Below, piece by piece: positions 22,875-32,915 of a DNA stretch of 64,000 bases (positions within the stretch are counted from its first letter, which is position 1; the number at the start of each line of letters is the position of its first letter). Made by a program: the position numbers and the translations under genes. Below the pieces are notes generated by a model that saw only the letters and a list, made by a program, of their open reading frames with translations, had not been told where the DNA came from and searched no databases. Source of the DNA: Serinus canaria (taxonomy: Eukaryota; Chordata; Aves; Passeriformes; Fringillidae); contig NC_066323.1 in the NCBI RefSeq assembly GCF_022539315.1, forward strand, positions 11,893,219 to 11,957,218. Reading direction: 5' to 3'.

Positions 22875-25800
22875 CCATCCATCGGCAGCAGCCGTTGTGA
22901 CTGGTCTAGGTCAAGATGGGAGAGCAGGTTAAATTAATAAACAACTTGACCTGTACTTGCTCACTGAACTGATTTATGAAGCATTTCTCCTTTATGGTTG
23001 TTGGGTTAAGGCCAGAAGATTTTCACTACAACTCTGTAATGTGTATCAGTTGTAACTGGGGAATAACCTGTGTAATCCCTGGAAAACAGAAGCAGACAAA
23101 GTTTAACTTCAGGAGTTTGCCACCAACAGCCTGGCAACATGCACAACCCCCTGGGCAGGAGCGGTCTTTTCTCTCTTTATTCTTTTTTCTTTTCTCTTGC
23201 TCCATGATAAACGCCCATTAGGAAGAAACAGCGTTTCTTTTCTACTTCTTTTCAAAGCCAGTAACTGCATGGCATAAATTTCCCAAGGACGTCTGATCCT
23301 TTGCCATGCTTATCCCAGGCTCTGCCGCCACCACCAGCCTGGTCTGGCCCCTCCTTTGCTTCCTAAAGGCAAATAAAAGAGATGAAAGGAGACTCAGCAG
23401 TCGCCTTTTTATTTAGGTGAGGTGCTTCAATGGAAGGGTGGTGGGCTGCAGACAGCAGGCAGACATTTAGTAAAATAATTTCTAATCAAGTAATCTTTAA
23501 TAAAACCATCTCAGGTCTTTATGTGAGCACTGAAGCAGTAATATAAGTGCTCATTATTGTCTTTCTTTTGTACTTCAGTTAAAAGTTACCTTCCCTCCAC
23601 AATGCTTAATCACCAGCCAGCCTGGCTGATCCCCACGCCTCAGGTCTGGCAGCACTTCTAACCCCAGAGCTGAGGCACGTGCAGTGCCATTCCCAGGCTG
23701 CCCAACCGCAGACAAAATGCTCTAATAATCCCATCGGCACAGCCCTGGCAGCACAGCCTCAGCACCACCAGGATCTGGAGACTGTCAGTGCAGAGTGCAG
23801 AGCTCAATGGATCTCCGTGGGACACTTGCAGCTGTGTTCATGGCATGAACTGGAAACAGACACTCAAGGACAGGCAGAAGTGCTGGTGCAGTGGGAAAAG
23901 GAGGCTTGCTCCACCACCTGCAACCCATCCTGGGGCAGGGAGGTTTGAGGATAACCTGAAGAACAAAGATCTCTGCATTTAGATTGGGATGTTTTTCCCA
24001 CACATTGCCCTTCCCCCCACCTTTCCCGATTTCTAGACTGAAGTGCTTCAGGGGACAGTTAACTGCAGGTATTTTCTACTGCCTTTGTGGGACCTACTTA
24101 AGCAATGCCCAAATTGCCCTCATTGTTGCAACAGATACATTTCTGGGCCCTTCATAAACACCAAGGAATTATTTCTGTCTGGTGATGCCAGCAGCAGTAC
24201 AAAGATTGCTTTGAGCAGAGCAGTGCTGAAAGGAGAAACAGACTGGGCCATCCAAGTGACAAAAACATCAGAGCTAGAGTAGTAATTGCATATTTCTAAT
24301 TGCCATGTTTCTCATCCCTCTCCCATTGCTCTGCTGTGTCTACCTGAACAAGACAGGCTGCTGCTGGTCTCACCTGAACACGACAGCCTGCTGCTCCTAG
24401 AAGACATTTATGCATAGATTAATCACACACAGTGAAAAGGGAAACTGAGGTACAGATGCTGTCACAAGAGCTGCACAGAGGCAGCTTGGCATCAGAGTGT
24501 GAGCACAGCCAGGCAAGGAGAGCTTGGAGGAGAGGGGCACGCTGCTGTGAAGTGTGATAAAGCTGTTGATTTGCAGCCCGTTCCCATATAATGGAGTAGC
24601 TACCACTGCATGCAAAATGAACACAATTCTTGCTGTTGGGTTTTGTTTGTACAGCTCATCTCTTTAACAGAGATGGGCTGGACTGAGATGTTGTCCTGGG
24701 AGAGACAGCACCTCTGTGCATCACAAAACTTCTCACCACTCCTTTGAAAAGCACTGAGTGCCCAGCACTGTTGGCTCTTTGGAAACTGGCCACAGCTTTG
24801 GGAATTCTCACAAAACCATTGCATAGACAAAGTAAAATTTCCTGTCCTTCCAGCACATTGTAATCATTGTCTTGGGCTTCTCTCCCAACTTCTTCTGCCT
24901 TGGAGCCAAACCACTGCTCCAGTTTTTGATGCATATCCTGAGAATTATTTAGCAGCAGCAGCTCTTTTTAAAAAGCCTGTGATAACAGTGCATTTTTGCC
25001 TAAAGGAAACATCGTTCTTTCTGGACAATTTTTCCTCCATGTTCCTTTAAGGCAGCACTGGGAGATCTCAGGACTGTGTTTCTAAAATATTCATGTGATA
25101 GCTATTCATTATTCATGTAGGTTCACAATGCTCAATTCAGCGGTACTGCCAGCCTCAGCCTGACAAGCAGACCCATTAAGAAACCCTCCCCACAGCAGCT
25201 CTGAAAGAACACCAAGACAATTTTGCTCTGTGCACGACTGCAGCTGCTTGAGCCCCCTTCTTTCCAGCTGTACTCAGAAATGGACAGGCACTGTAGAAGA
25301 GTGGGAGCTTGTTCCACAAGCTTCCCATCTCTTGGTGAAGGTCTTGCTCCTCTTTAGAAAGAGCAGCATGCTGAAGAAACTCAGAAGCAGGGCTGCCTGG
25401 CCAAGGCTGAGACCTGAGAAGGCACCAACCCTACTGAGGCCCTCATGTGAGTTTTTTAGACTCCGTTTCTTCCACCAGCCCTATGAAGATAAAATCACCT
25501 CCTTGCCTGGCAGGGTGGGGGCAAGTTAATTAGAGAGAACTGTCTGCCTCTTTGAAGGCACAAAGCACCAGATGGGAAATCGATGGGATTTCTCCAGCTC
25601 CCATTGTGTCAGCTCTGCCTGGGAAGTCTCACCACGCTGCCCACTGCTGCCCCTCACCATGGACCCATGGTGGCAGCCCCCAGGATGGAGCACTGAGCAG
25701 GGGATGCTGTCCCAACACCACCTCTGTGCCCCTGGACTGGCAGCACGGTATGAAGACGGATGTCCAGCACCAGCCCAGCCAGCAAGCCGCCCCCAAGGGT

Positions 25801-28800
25801 GCCATGACACCCAAGGGAGGGCTGTGCTCCGTTGGACACCGGCTGCCCTGCTAATTATAGCAGGCGGTGCAGGAAGCGCTGGGCCGCCTGTGCAGGAAGC
25901 GGGGTGTGCCGCTCTGGGTGCCTGAAAAACAACCGCGGCAGAGGTGTGCCCGCACCACCACGGCCCTGCCAAGCAGCAGAGCCCCTGCTCCAGGGGTACG
26001 GCCAGTCTTCAGCACCCAGAGCAGCAGTGGCATCACCCTTGGTGTCCCAAGGGGATCCAGGCCTGCCTATGCATAGATCTCCCACAGCATTCACATGGCC
26101 CCAGCATCACCTGTGTTCCCAGCCCTGAGCCCCTGTGCCCTGCCAGGGCACACCCGCTCCAGGATGGGGTGCTGCTCCCCTTCAGAGAGGCTGCAGGGCA
26201 GCAGGGTTGGCATGAGACTTCCATTAAAGGCTCTTAAGGGCCATTCTCCCTGAGCAGGCCATGCTGTCCCCTGCTTTGCCAACTTGTCCCCACTGTTCCC
26301 GCTCCTGGCGACAGGCAGCCATCTGTACTTGCTGCTGGCTAGGCCTGGCTGACGCTGGTAAGACTGGGGGCCATGGCACCCTGTCTGCCACCACTGATGG
26401 CCTGTGAGGCTCAGGAGCCACTCAGTCTTTCCGCTTCATGGAAAAACCTGTCAGTTCAGCATTTCCTTTGTCCCGGTTTGGAACAAAGAGTCAAAACTTT
26501 GACATGTTGCATAGTTATAGAGATTCTGAAATACTTTGTTTTGGAACATACTGAAATGTTGGTTTGCAGTGTTTCACTTTGACTGTGTCACTTCAGCTGC
26601 GGTGACACAAGAAGTTCTATTGCTACCTGGAGGGAGGAAACCTGACATGTTTTCATACACTGACAAAATCAGTACATTCCCATGAATTATTTTGATCTTG
26701 TCATATCAACTTTCCCCAGCACCTTTTCCCACCACTCTCCCCAATGAGAGATCTGCATCAGCTCCAATTCCAGCTGCTGGGCACAAAAGCCATCCCTGAA
26801 GTGGGGCTGTTCCCTGCAGGGTTTCACCCTCTCCCATCAGACAGACCCTTGCATCTCTCCACACTGCACAGGGCAACCAGCATGGGCAGCCTGGCAGCTC
26901 CCTCCAACAGAGGTATTGGACAGCTGCCTGCCTGTCTGCACCTCAGAAACACCGTGCACCCCAGAACCTGGGGGCTCATGGTGGGGTGTGACTATGGGCT
27001 CCAGTGCAGACTGCAGTGGCCAGGGCAGGAGAGGGATGGAGTGTGGCAAGCAGTGGGGTCTGCCGAGGGCCAAGTGCAGCACTCACTGTGCTGCCGGCTC
27101 TGCGCCACAGGGCAGAGATGGTATCTTACAGATTTTCCCACGCCTTGCTCTGGATTTCCATGCATGCACGAAGGCAGGTGATGCTCGGTAGCTGCTGGAA
27201 TATTGCATAAATAGAGAGCAGGCTGCTGCACTCCCCTCGGGCTGCAGCGCCATGCAGATAAGCCCCCAGCATGCAAGTCCTACACATCATGGGTGCTGCT
27301 GGCCTTGCAGGCCAGGAGGGAGCCTCATGCTCCCTGGGAAGCAGGCAGCATGCTTTGGCCACACAGGGCAGGCTCCCCTCTCATTGTGCCTCAGCTTCTC
27401 CTCCCAGCAATGAAATACAGACATCCAACACCACAGGAACAGCCTCAAGCATGGAGCAGGTGTCCCAAACTTAACTGGGCTGCTCCCTGCTGCCAGACTT
27501 CACCAAAAGGCTGTGGCACAGAACTCAGAGGATTTTGTGTAGGAATTGCTGTCACAGACCACCATGATTCGTAACTTGCTCTTCAGGTGCTGAAGCATGT
27601 GGCAATCATCCAGAAGTGAAGCAGTTACCACATAGCAGGAAAGATATGGTCCTGAATTAACTGGGCCCATTAATGAAGCAAAAAAAGCTACAATGGTCTG
27701 GCACACAGACTGGCGAGCAAGCATGGCAAGGAACTGAGCTGAGACAGATTCCATTCTTGAGGACTGTGACCACAAGACACCTTCCTTGCTGCTGCACTTC
27801 AAGGGGTACAGAGGCAGGTGTTCAGGGGTGCTGCTGCTCCCCAGCCACCATCTGGAACCCCCAGCGGGTCTCTGAGATGCCAATAATGAAACCTCTAGAA
27901 CCTGAGAATGCAATGCAGAAATGGCAATGCTGCTGCCTTGGGACTGGAGAGGCCATGAGGAGGGCAAAGGAGTCAGATCTCCTCCTCACCTTACACACCA
28001 CTGAGGTTTGCAGATAAATATGCCCAAGGGCTGCTGGAGAGCCATGGGGCTCAGAAGCCTGCATGAGCCATGCTGTGAAAATGTGAAGTCTACGTTCCTG
28101 AACACAGATCACTTTAATCAGGATGGCAGAGCCCAGCATGACTGCAAACAGCTCAGTGGGCATCATTATCAGAAGTTTCTGTGTACCAGCACCAGCCCCC
28201 CCAGCTCTAACCTCCCTCCAGAGGCAGCACTACAGGAAGGTATGTGGGTCTCCTTGCTTGCTCGATCCCACCTGGAGCAAACACCTGCCTGCTGAGCCAC
28301 GAGCCAAAGGCTCAGAACAGGTTCCTCTGCCCAGAGCTGGAGGCAGGCAGGTTTTGGCAAAGCAACTCCCTCGTATGGAGAGACTGCCATGCCCACACAT
28401 CTCGGAGGAGCAGACGGGGCTGCTCTCAGCACTGCAGCTCATAGGCACTGCTCAGGCAGTGGCAGCCACTGAGCACGGGGCAGGTGTTGGTCCAAGGAGC
28501 TGTGGTTCAGCAGGACACCTTGAGGGAGGAGGCAGATCTTTGGACACTTCAGGAGTACCACACCACACTTGGGTGTCAGATGTCACCTCAAGCCATTGGA
28601 TTTATTTTATATGCACAGCAGCATCTTCTGTTTTCACCTTTCAAGACAAAGAAGACAAAAGAAAAGTACATTGAATGCTACTTGGAGATCAATCAGCTGA
28701 ACAAATTAGTCTTTCCCTGCCATGCAGTGGGATGGTCCTGCAGGCTGGCAGGAGCTGTCTGCCATAGGCTGCAGCATAGCACACAGCCCCTCCTGTCCCC

Positions 28801-29028
28801 CCCACCAACAGCACCATGGGGCTCCCAGCGGGTGCCTGACACCCAGCCTGCATCAGGGCTCAGAGCAGAGAACCCGCAGCTGCTGCTGGGCACTGCAGTC
28901 AGGGCAGACCTCAGCCCCTCACCTGCCCTCTATGAGGGGGATTTTGGAAATATAAGCAATTAATAGTTTTTGATGCTAGTCACTGTGGTTACTTGCAATT
29001 CCCAAATAATCTGCTAGATGGCATTATG
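22875..29028. other. Intergenic region between LSG1 and FAM43A, no gene recognised
   Basis: I see no exon or RNA gene I can support. Open frames here are short (mostly below 150 codons) and without known domains. A 30-bp unit is tandemly duplicated at 24342-24398 (listed separately). The part from 25,540 to 28,950 is GC-richer and rich in CAG/CTG-type words, typical of bird intergenic DNA. Confidence 0.5.
24342..24398. repeat. Two-copy 30-bp tandem duplication
   Basis: Two units beginning ACCTGAACA sit exactly 30 bases apart (24342 and 24372). Both continue as GACAGGCTGCTGCT or GACAGCCTGCTGCT with few differences. It is a small local duplication without obvious function. Confidence 0.75.
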
Positions 29029-29065
29029 TAATAATAGTAATAATAGTAGTAATAATAACAATATA
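29029..29065. repeat. (AAT)n-like imperfect microsatellite
   Basis: A run of TAA/TAG trinucleotides interrupted by single substitutions (TAATAATAGTAATAATAG...). It lies about 1.1 kb upstream of the FAM43A start codon. Confidence 0.8.
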
Positions 29066-30049
29066 ACATACCGGTTTAATTGATCCAAACTCTAGAAATT
29101 ATTTGTGTAATAATTTTTGCAGGTGTTTACATATTTTACTGCAGGAGTACGTACTGCCCCCCTTTTGTTGAGCATTTATCCAAACCCTGATGAAGTACCA
29201 TTATCTGCAATGCTGGAATTTCTATTCTTTTTGGCAAGAATCTGACACATGATACAAGAAGCTATAGTAACAACACAGAGACCAACTTTCTCATTATGTC
29301 TGTGAGTGTACCCCAACAAGAAATTACAAGACAGCTTCTTGTTCTTCAGGTGCTGAATACAAATAGAGAGCAAAGGATTATTCATACATAATAACTAGTA
29401 TTTGCTGCAGGCCCTTCAGGTCTCAGAGCCGGACTAACCAAACCGAAGGAAAGATCATGTTGCAAGAGCGTGACTTGCCCATGGCACACCCTGGCCGTGC
29501 AGGCAGCTGAGGCTGGGGTTCTCCAGGCCGTAGAATCTCCCAGAGCCTGGGGTCCGGCAGTGGCCTTGGGACTTTTATCAGTTTAAGGGGATTTGGGCAG
29601 ACGATCCCCCGCGGTGCCCTCTCCATTCGGCCCGCCCGTGCTGACGAGAGCTGCCGGAGAGCGCTGTGGCACCCACCCTCCGCACGTGGCCGTGGCGAGC
29701 GCGGTGGGGCGGGACGGGGGTCCCCGCTCTTCCCCGCGGCGGCACCAGCGGGCATCCCCCGCTGGAGGCCGCGCTCCGCTGCGAGCGGGTAGGGGATAGG
29801 GGCCGGCCGGCCGGGCTGGCACCGCCCCGTGCCCGCCCCGCGGCGCGGCGGGGCTGGAGCCGGGGCCGGGGCGCCGCGGCGGGCGGCGCAGAGCGGCGGC
29901 GGCGGGCGGGCGGCGAGCAGCGAGCCGCCGGCTCGGCGGGCCCGGGCAGCGGGCGCTCCGCCCTCGGTGCGCGGGGCCTCCCCTCTCCGCGCCCGCGGAG
30001 CGCGGCGCCCGCCTATATCTACGGCCGCGGCGGCCCGGCGCCCGCAAGG

Positions 30050-30055
30050 ATGTGA
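30050..30055 (+). promoter_or_regulatory. Minimal start-stop upstream ORF (AUG-UGA)
   Basis: ATG immediately followed by TGA, with A at -3 (AAGGATGTGA), lies 97 bases upstream of the FAM43A start codon. Start-stop elements can stall or divert scanning ribosomes. It matters only if the 5' UTR includes it, which depends on the unproven start site. Confidence 0.4.
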
Positions 30056-30089
30056 GGCGGGCGGGCAGCCCAGCCGCCGCCGCCGTGGC

Positions 30090-30128
30090 ATGCCCCCCCG
30101 CGCCCGGAGCCGTCGGCGCGGCGCCTAG
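30090..30128 (+). CDS. Upstream ORF of 12 codons in the FAM43A 5' leader
   Basis: This short frame runs from ATG at 30090 to TAG at 30126-30128 and would encode the Arg-rich peptide MPPRARSRRRGA. It ends 18 bases before the FAM43A start codon. The start context is weak to moderate (GTGGCATGC, G at -3). I list it as a candidate regulatory uORF, not a known peptide. Translation is unproven. Confidence 0.35.
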   Translation: MPPRARSRRRGA

Positions 30129-30146
30129 CCGCGGCTCCGCGGGGCC

Positions 30147-31235
30147 ATGCTGCCCTGGAAGCGGAGCAAGGTGGAGCTGGCGGCGGGCGAGGCACGGCGG
30201 CAGAGCAAGCCCAAGGGGTACGCGGTGAGCGTGCACTACTCGGCCCTCACCTCACTGGCCCGCGCCTGCCCCGAGAGCGCCCTGCACCGCGTGGGCAGCA
30301 TGTTCCGCTCCAAGCGGCGGAAATTTCGCGTTACCAGCGAAGACCCCACGTATACTGTGCTCTACCTGGGCAACGCCACCACCATCCAGTCTAAAGGTGA
30401 GGGCTGCACCGACCTGGCCGTCTGCAAGATTTGGAGCAAGAGCGAGGCGGGCCGGCAGGGCACCAAGATGAAGCTGACCATCAGCGCGCAGGGCATCCGC
30501 ATGGCCCACGCCGAGGACAAGGGGCTGCGCCGGCCCGGCCACCTCTACCTACTGCACCGGGTCACCTACTGCGTGGCCGACCCGCGCTTGCCCCGTGTTT
30601 TCGCCTGGATCTACCGGCACGAGCTGAAGCACAAGGCGGTGATGCTGCGCTGCCACGCCGTGCTGGTCTCCAAGCCCGAGAAGGCGAAGGCCATGGCCCT
30701 GTTGCTCTACCAGACTTCGGCCACAGCCCTGGCCGAGTTCCGCCGGCTGAAGAAGCGGGACGACGCGCGGCACCAGCAGCAGCAGCTGGTGGGCGAGCAG
30801 AGCATCCCGCTGGTGCCGCTGCGCAAGCTCCTCAACGGGCAGTGCTGCTACAAGCCGCCGGTAGAGCGGAGCCGCAGCGCGCCCAAGCTGGGCTCCATCA
30901 CGGAGGACCTACTGGGCGAGGAGCAGGAAGAGAGGGCCATGCACTGCGACTGCGAAGACATCCTGGAAGGGCTGGGCGAGCCCGAGGGCGAGCTGCTGCG
31001 CCCCAGCACCGGCCGCGGCGAGAGCCCAGAGCTGGGCCAGCTCCTCCGCGACCTGGGCGAGCTCAGCCTGGGCAACGATCTGCGCTCGCTGCGCGCCGAC
31101 CTGCGCGTCCGCCGCCTGCTTTCTGGGGAAAGCACGGGGAGCGAGTCCTCCCTGGAGAGCGGCGGCACGGACGGGGCCGCCCCGCCGGGCAGCGACGCCG
31201 AGCAGCCGCCCCCCGGCGACCCCGAGACCGGCTGA
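30147..31235 (+). CDS. FAM43A: FAM43A, PTB/PID-domain protein (single exon)
   Basis: This 362-residue protein matches FAM43A along its whole length. It opens MLPWKRSKVEL, followed by KPKGYAVSVHYSAL (residues 21-34) and RVGSMFRSKRRKF (48-60). A phosphotyrosine-binding (PID/PTB) domain spans about residues 64-202 (TSEDPTYTVLYLGNATTI at its start, HRVTYCVAD in the middle). Next come the conserved RSRSAPKLGSITEDLLGE (241-258) and the C-terminal LGELSLGNDLRSLRADLRVRRLLSG (303-327). Human FAM43A is about 423 residues; the missing length is in the Glu-rich linker after residue 258. The gene is intronless, as in mammals. PTB domains usually bind NPxY-type peptides or phosphoinositides; the partner and cellular role of FAM43A are not established. 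The start at 30147 is the one that gives the conserved N-terminus. A 300-codon frame overlapping in +2 (30431-31333) is a GC-driven shadow. Confidence 0.96.
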   Translation: MLPWKRSKVELAAGEARRQSKPKGYAVSVHYSALTSLARACPESALHRVGSMFRSKRRKFRVTSEDPTYTVLYLGNATTIQSKGEGCTDLAVCKIWSKSEAGRQGTKMKLTISAQGIRMAHAEDKGLRRPGHLYLLHRVTYCVADPRLPRVFAWIYRHELKHKAVMLRCHAVLVSKPEKAKAMALLLYQTSATALAEFRRLKKRDDARHQQQQLVGEQSIPLVPLRKLLNGQCCYKPPVERSRSAPKLGSITEDLLGEEQEERAMHCDCEDILEGLGEPEGELLRPSTGRGESPELGQLLRDLGELSLGNDLRSLRADLRVRRLLSGESTGSESSLESGGTDGAAPPGSDAEQPPPGDPETG

Positions 31236-31254
31236 GCACTCGAGCCCATACGGG

Positions 31255-31570
31255 CGTGCGCGGTGCCGCCGGGGCGCACCGGGTTCACCCCGGGAATGCA
31301 CGGCCCTGCCGGGGCGCACCGAGTTCCTTCTGACCCCTCCGGGAGTTCCCGGTCCCTGCCGGGAGTGCACGGCCCCAGCGGGGCGCACCGGGTTCCCTTC
31401 GGGAGTGCGCGGTCCCTTCCGGGCGTGAGCGGCTCCACAGGGGCGCACCGGGTTCCCTCCGGGAATGAGCGGCTCCGCCGGGGCGCTCCGGGTTCCTTCC
31501 GGCCTCTCCTGGAATGCACGGTCCCTTCCGGGCGTGCACGGCCCTACCGGGGCGCACCGAACCCCTCCGG
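31255..31570. repeat. GC-rich imperfect minisatellite in FAM43A 3' UTR
   Basis: The word GGGGCGCACC (one copy GGGGCGCTCC) followed by GGGTTCC-like sequence recurs at 31271, 31311, 31380, 31440, 31480 and 31549. The spacings are 40, 69, 60, 40 and 69 bases. Between anchors, modules of about 20 bases such as CCGGGAGTGCACGGCCC alternate. The array starts only about 20 bases after the FAM43A stop codon and is CpG-dense throughout. Confidence 0.8.
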
Positions 31571-32137
31571 CCCCACCGAGGCCCCTCGGGGAATTCGCGG
31601 TCCCCTCGGTTCCCCGCGGTGCCCCCGCGTCCCGCAGAGCATCCCGGGGAGCGGCCGCCCCTCCCGTGCCGGTGGCCGCCGGAGCCGGACCCCAACTCGC
31701 TGCGGCCCGAGGAGGGGAGGCGGCCGCGGGCTGTTTACCTCCGGCTCAGCCCTTGAAGATCTGCCAAATTCCTGGAATAGCTTTCCCCGGGGAGGGCGGC
31801 GGGAGGGAGGTGTTGCGCCTTGTTTACAGTCAGAAATCTCATATCCGAGAGGCCCCCCCGCCGTTTTCTCCATTAAAGTCACTCCATCGTGCTGTCGTGT
31901 CCAAGAGGTTTGCACTGTTGTGAAGTTGGGGTTTTTTTTTATTATTGTTTAAGTTAGACCTCTTTTTTTTTTGGGCCCCGGTCCTGTCCCCGGTCTCAAT
32001 GCTCTAGATCTTTTGCTGTGCAAAAGAAGACTACTTGTGGCTGTTCACCTGTACATAGGGAAATGTATGCAAATACATTTTGTTATTTTTAAGAACACCA
32101 CCGTTGCGATCTCCTCTGTTTGCACATATGTGAAGAA

Positions 32138-32143
32138 AATAAA
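32138..32143 (+). terminator. FAM43A: FAM43A polyadenylation signal
   Basis: AATAAA sits about 900 bases after the stop, in AT-rich DNA, with a GT-rich element (TCTGTGTGTGG) at about 32185-32195 that fits a downstream cleavage element. An ATTAAA at about 31870 is a possible earlier site. Confidence 0.65.
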
Positions 32144-32589
32144 GATGATGGTAACTTAAATGGGGTCACTGTGGCAATTTGGCCTCTGTGTGTGGATTCC
32201 TTTAAGAAGCTGGGTGGGGAGAGATCCCTTGGGAGGTGTTGTAGGTGTAGGAGAGCGCTGCACAAAAAAGCTGTTACAAGGATAAAACGTGATTCCCAAG
32301 CTCGCTGAAAATGTTACACTGCAGGGAAACACACTGTGCAGGGCACTTAAGGACTCATAAAAGACAAAGGGATGAGGTTTCCTCTCGACAGCCTCAAACG
32401 ATGGGCAGGAAAGTGCGAGAAAGCTCTCGAGCTCTCGTCAGGGTGCTCTGGTTTGGATCCTAGTCTGGAGAAACCCAACTGTGGGGCCCTGGCACTGGAG
32501 ATGCTGCACAGCATTAATGCCATCTGCATCCAGGTGCTGCAGCTGGTCCCTCACTGCTCACAGTGCCAGCCTGAGACAATTTTTAACCT

Positions 32590-32915
32590 CACTCAGGGTA
32601 AGCAGTGAAGTTGATTAGCCATGGGACTGCCATGGTATTTTTAGCTGTAAATCTGTTTGTAAGTGGCAGGCTCCCAGGGCAGGAGAGATGTTCCGGTTTC
32701 ATTTGTCCCCAAGTGGAGGTATCAATTAAGAGATAATTAATCTGGCATTTCTGATGTCTAAATGTTTTCCACTGTGCCTGTGCTGCAATCGCTGGAGTCG
32801 CAGGAATGTCAATGAAAAGCCCAACCAGCTGCCAGGGCCAGGCCACACTCCCTGCCTCAGAACTTGTAAATACCTCATTAAAACCTATTGCAAAATCTGC
32901 CACCACAGCAGCGAG
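32590..32915. promoter_or_regulatory. Candidate conserved non-coding element near FAM43A
   Basis: This moderately AT-rich stretch has no long open frame and no simple repeat, and holds CAATTA and TAATTA motifs at 32723-32740. It lies about 0.5 kb beyond the FAM43A transcript end. Its look (balanced composition, dense transcription-factor-like words) resembles vertebrate enhancers. Conservation cannot be tested here. Confidence 0.22.

Larger units (their letters stand above)
29590..31760 (+). promoter_or_regulatory. FAM43A: FAM43A CpG island and promoter
   Basis: A continuous block of very GC-rich, CpG-dense DNA covers the promoter, the whole FAM43A coding exon and the start of its 3' UTR. 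A TATA-like word, TATATCTA, lies at 30014-30021, about 125 bases before the start codon. If it works, transcription would begin near 30,045. Runs of GGCGG/GGGCGG around 29,880-29,920 could act as SP-factor sites or form G-quadruplexes. The start site is inferred, not shown. Confidence 0.7.
31236..32160 (+). other. FAM43A: FAM43A 3' UTR
   Basis: The stretch runs from the FAM43A stop to just beyond the AATAAA at 32138. The first 500 bases are CpG-dense and minisatellite-like. After about 31,850 it turns AT-rich with T-runs at about 31,930 and 31,962, as is common near 3' ends. The reading frame of FAM43A stays open after its TGA until TAA at 31950-31952, which I judge to be a consequence of high GC content. 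Confidence 0.65.

Noticed and set aside
29423..30236. Open frames of 217-222 codons on the minus strand over the FAM43A promoter
   Set aside because: CpG-island artefact: Arg/Pro/Ala-rich translation with no domain.
30431..31333. 300-codon frame overlapping FAM43A in another phase
   Set aside because: Ala/Arg/Gly/Pro-rich shadow caused by the GC-rich third positions of FAM43A; the conserved protein is in the other frame.
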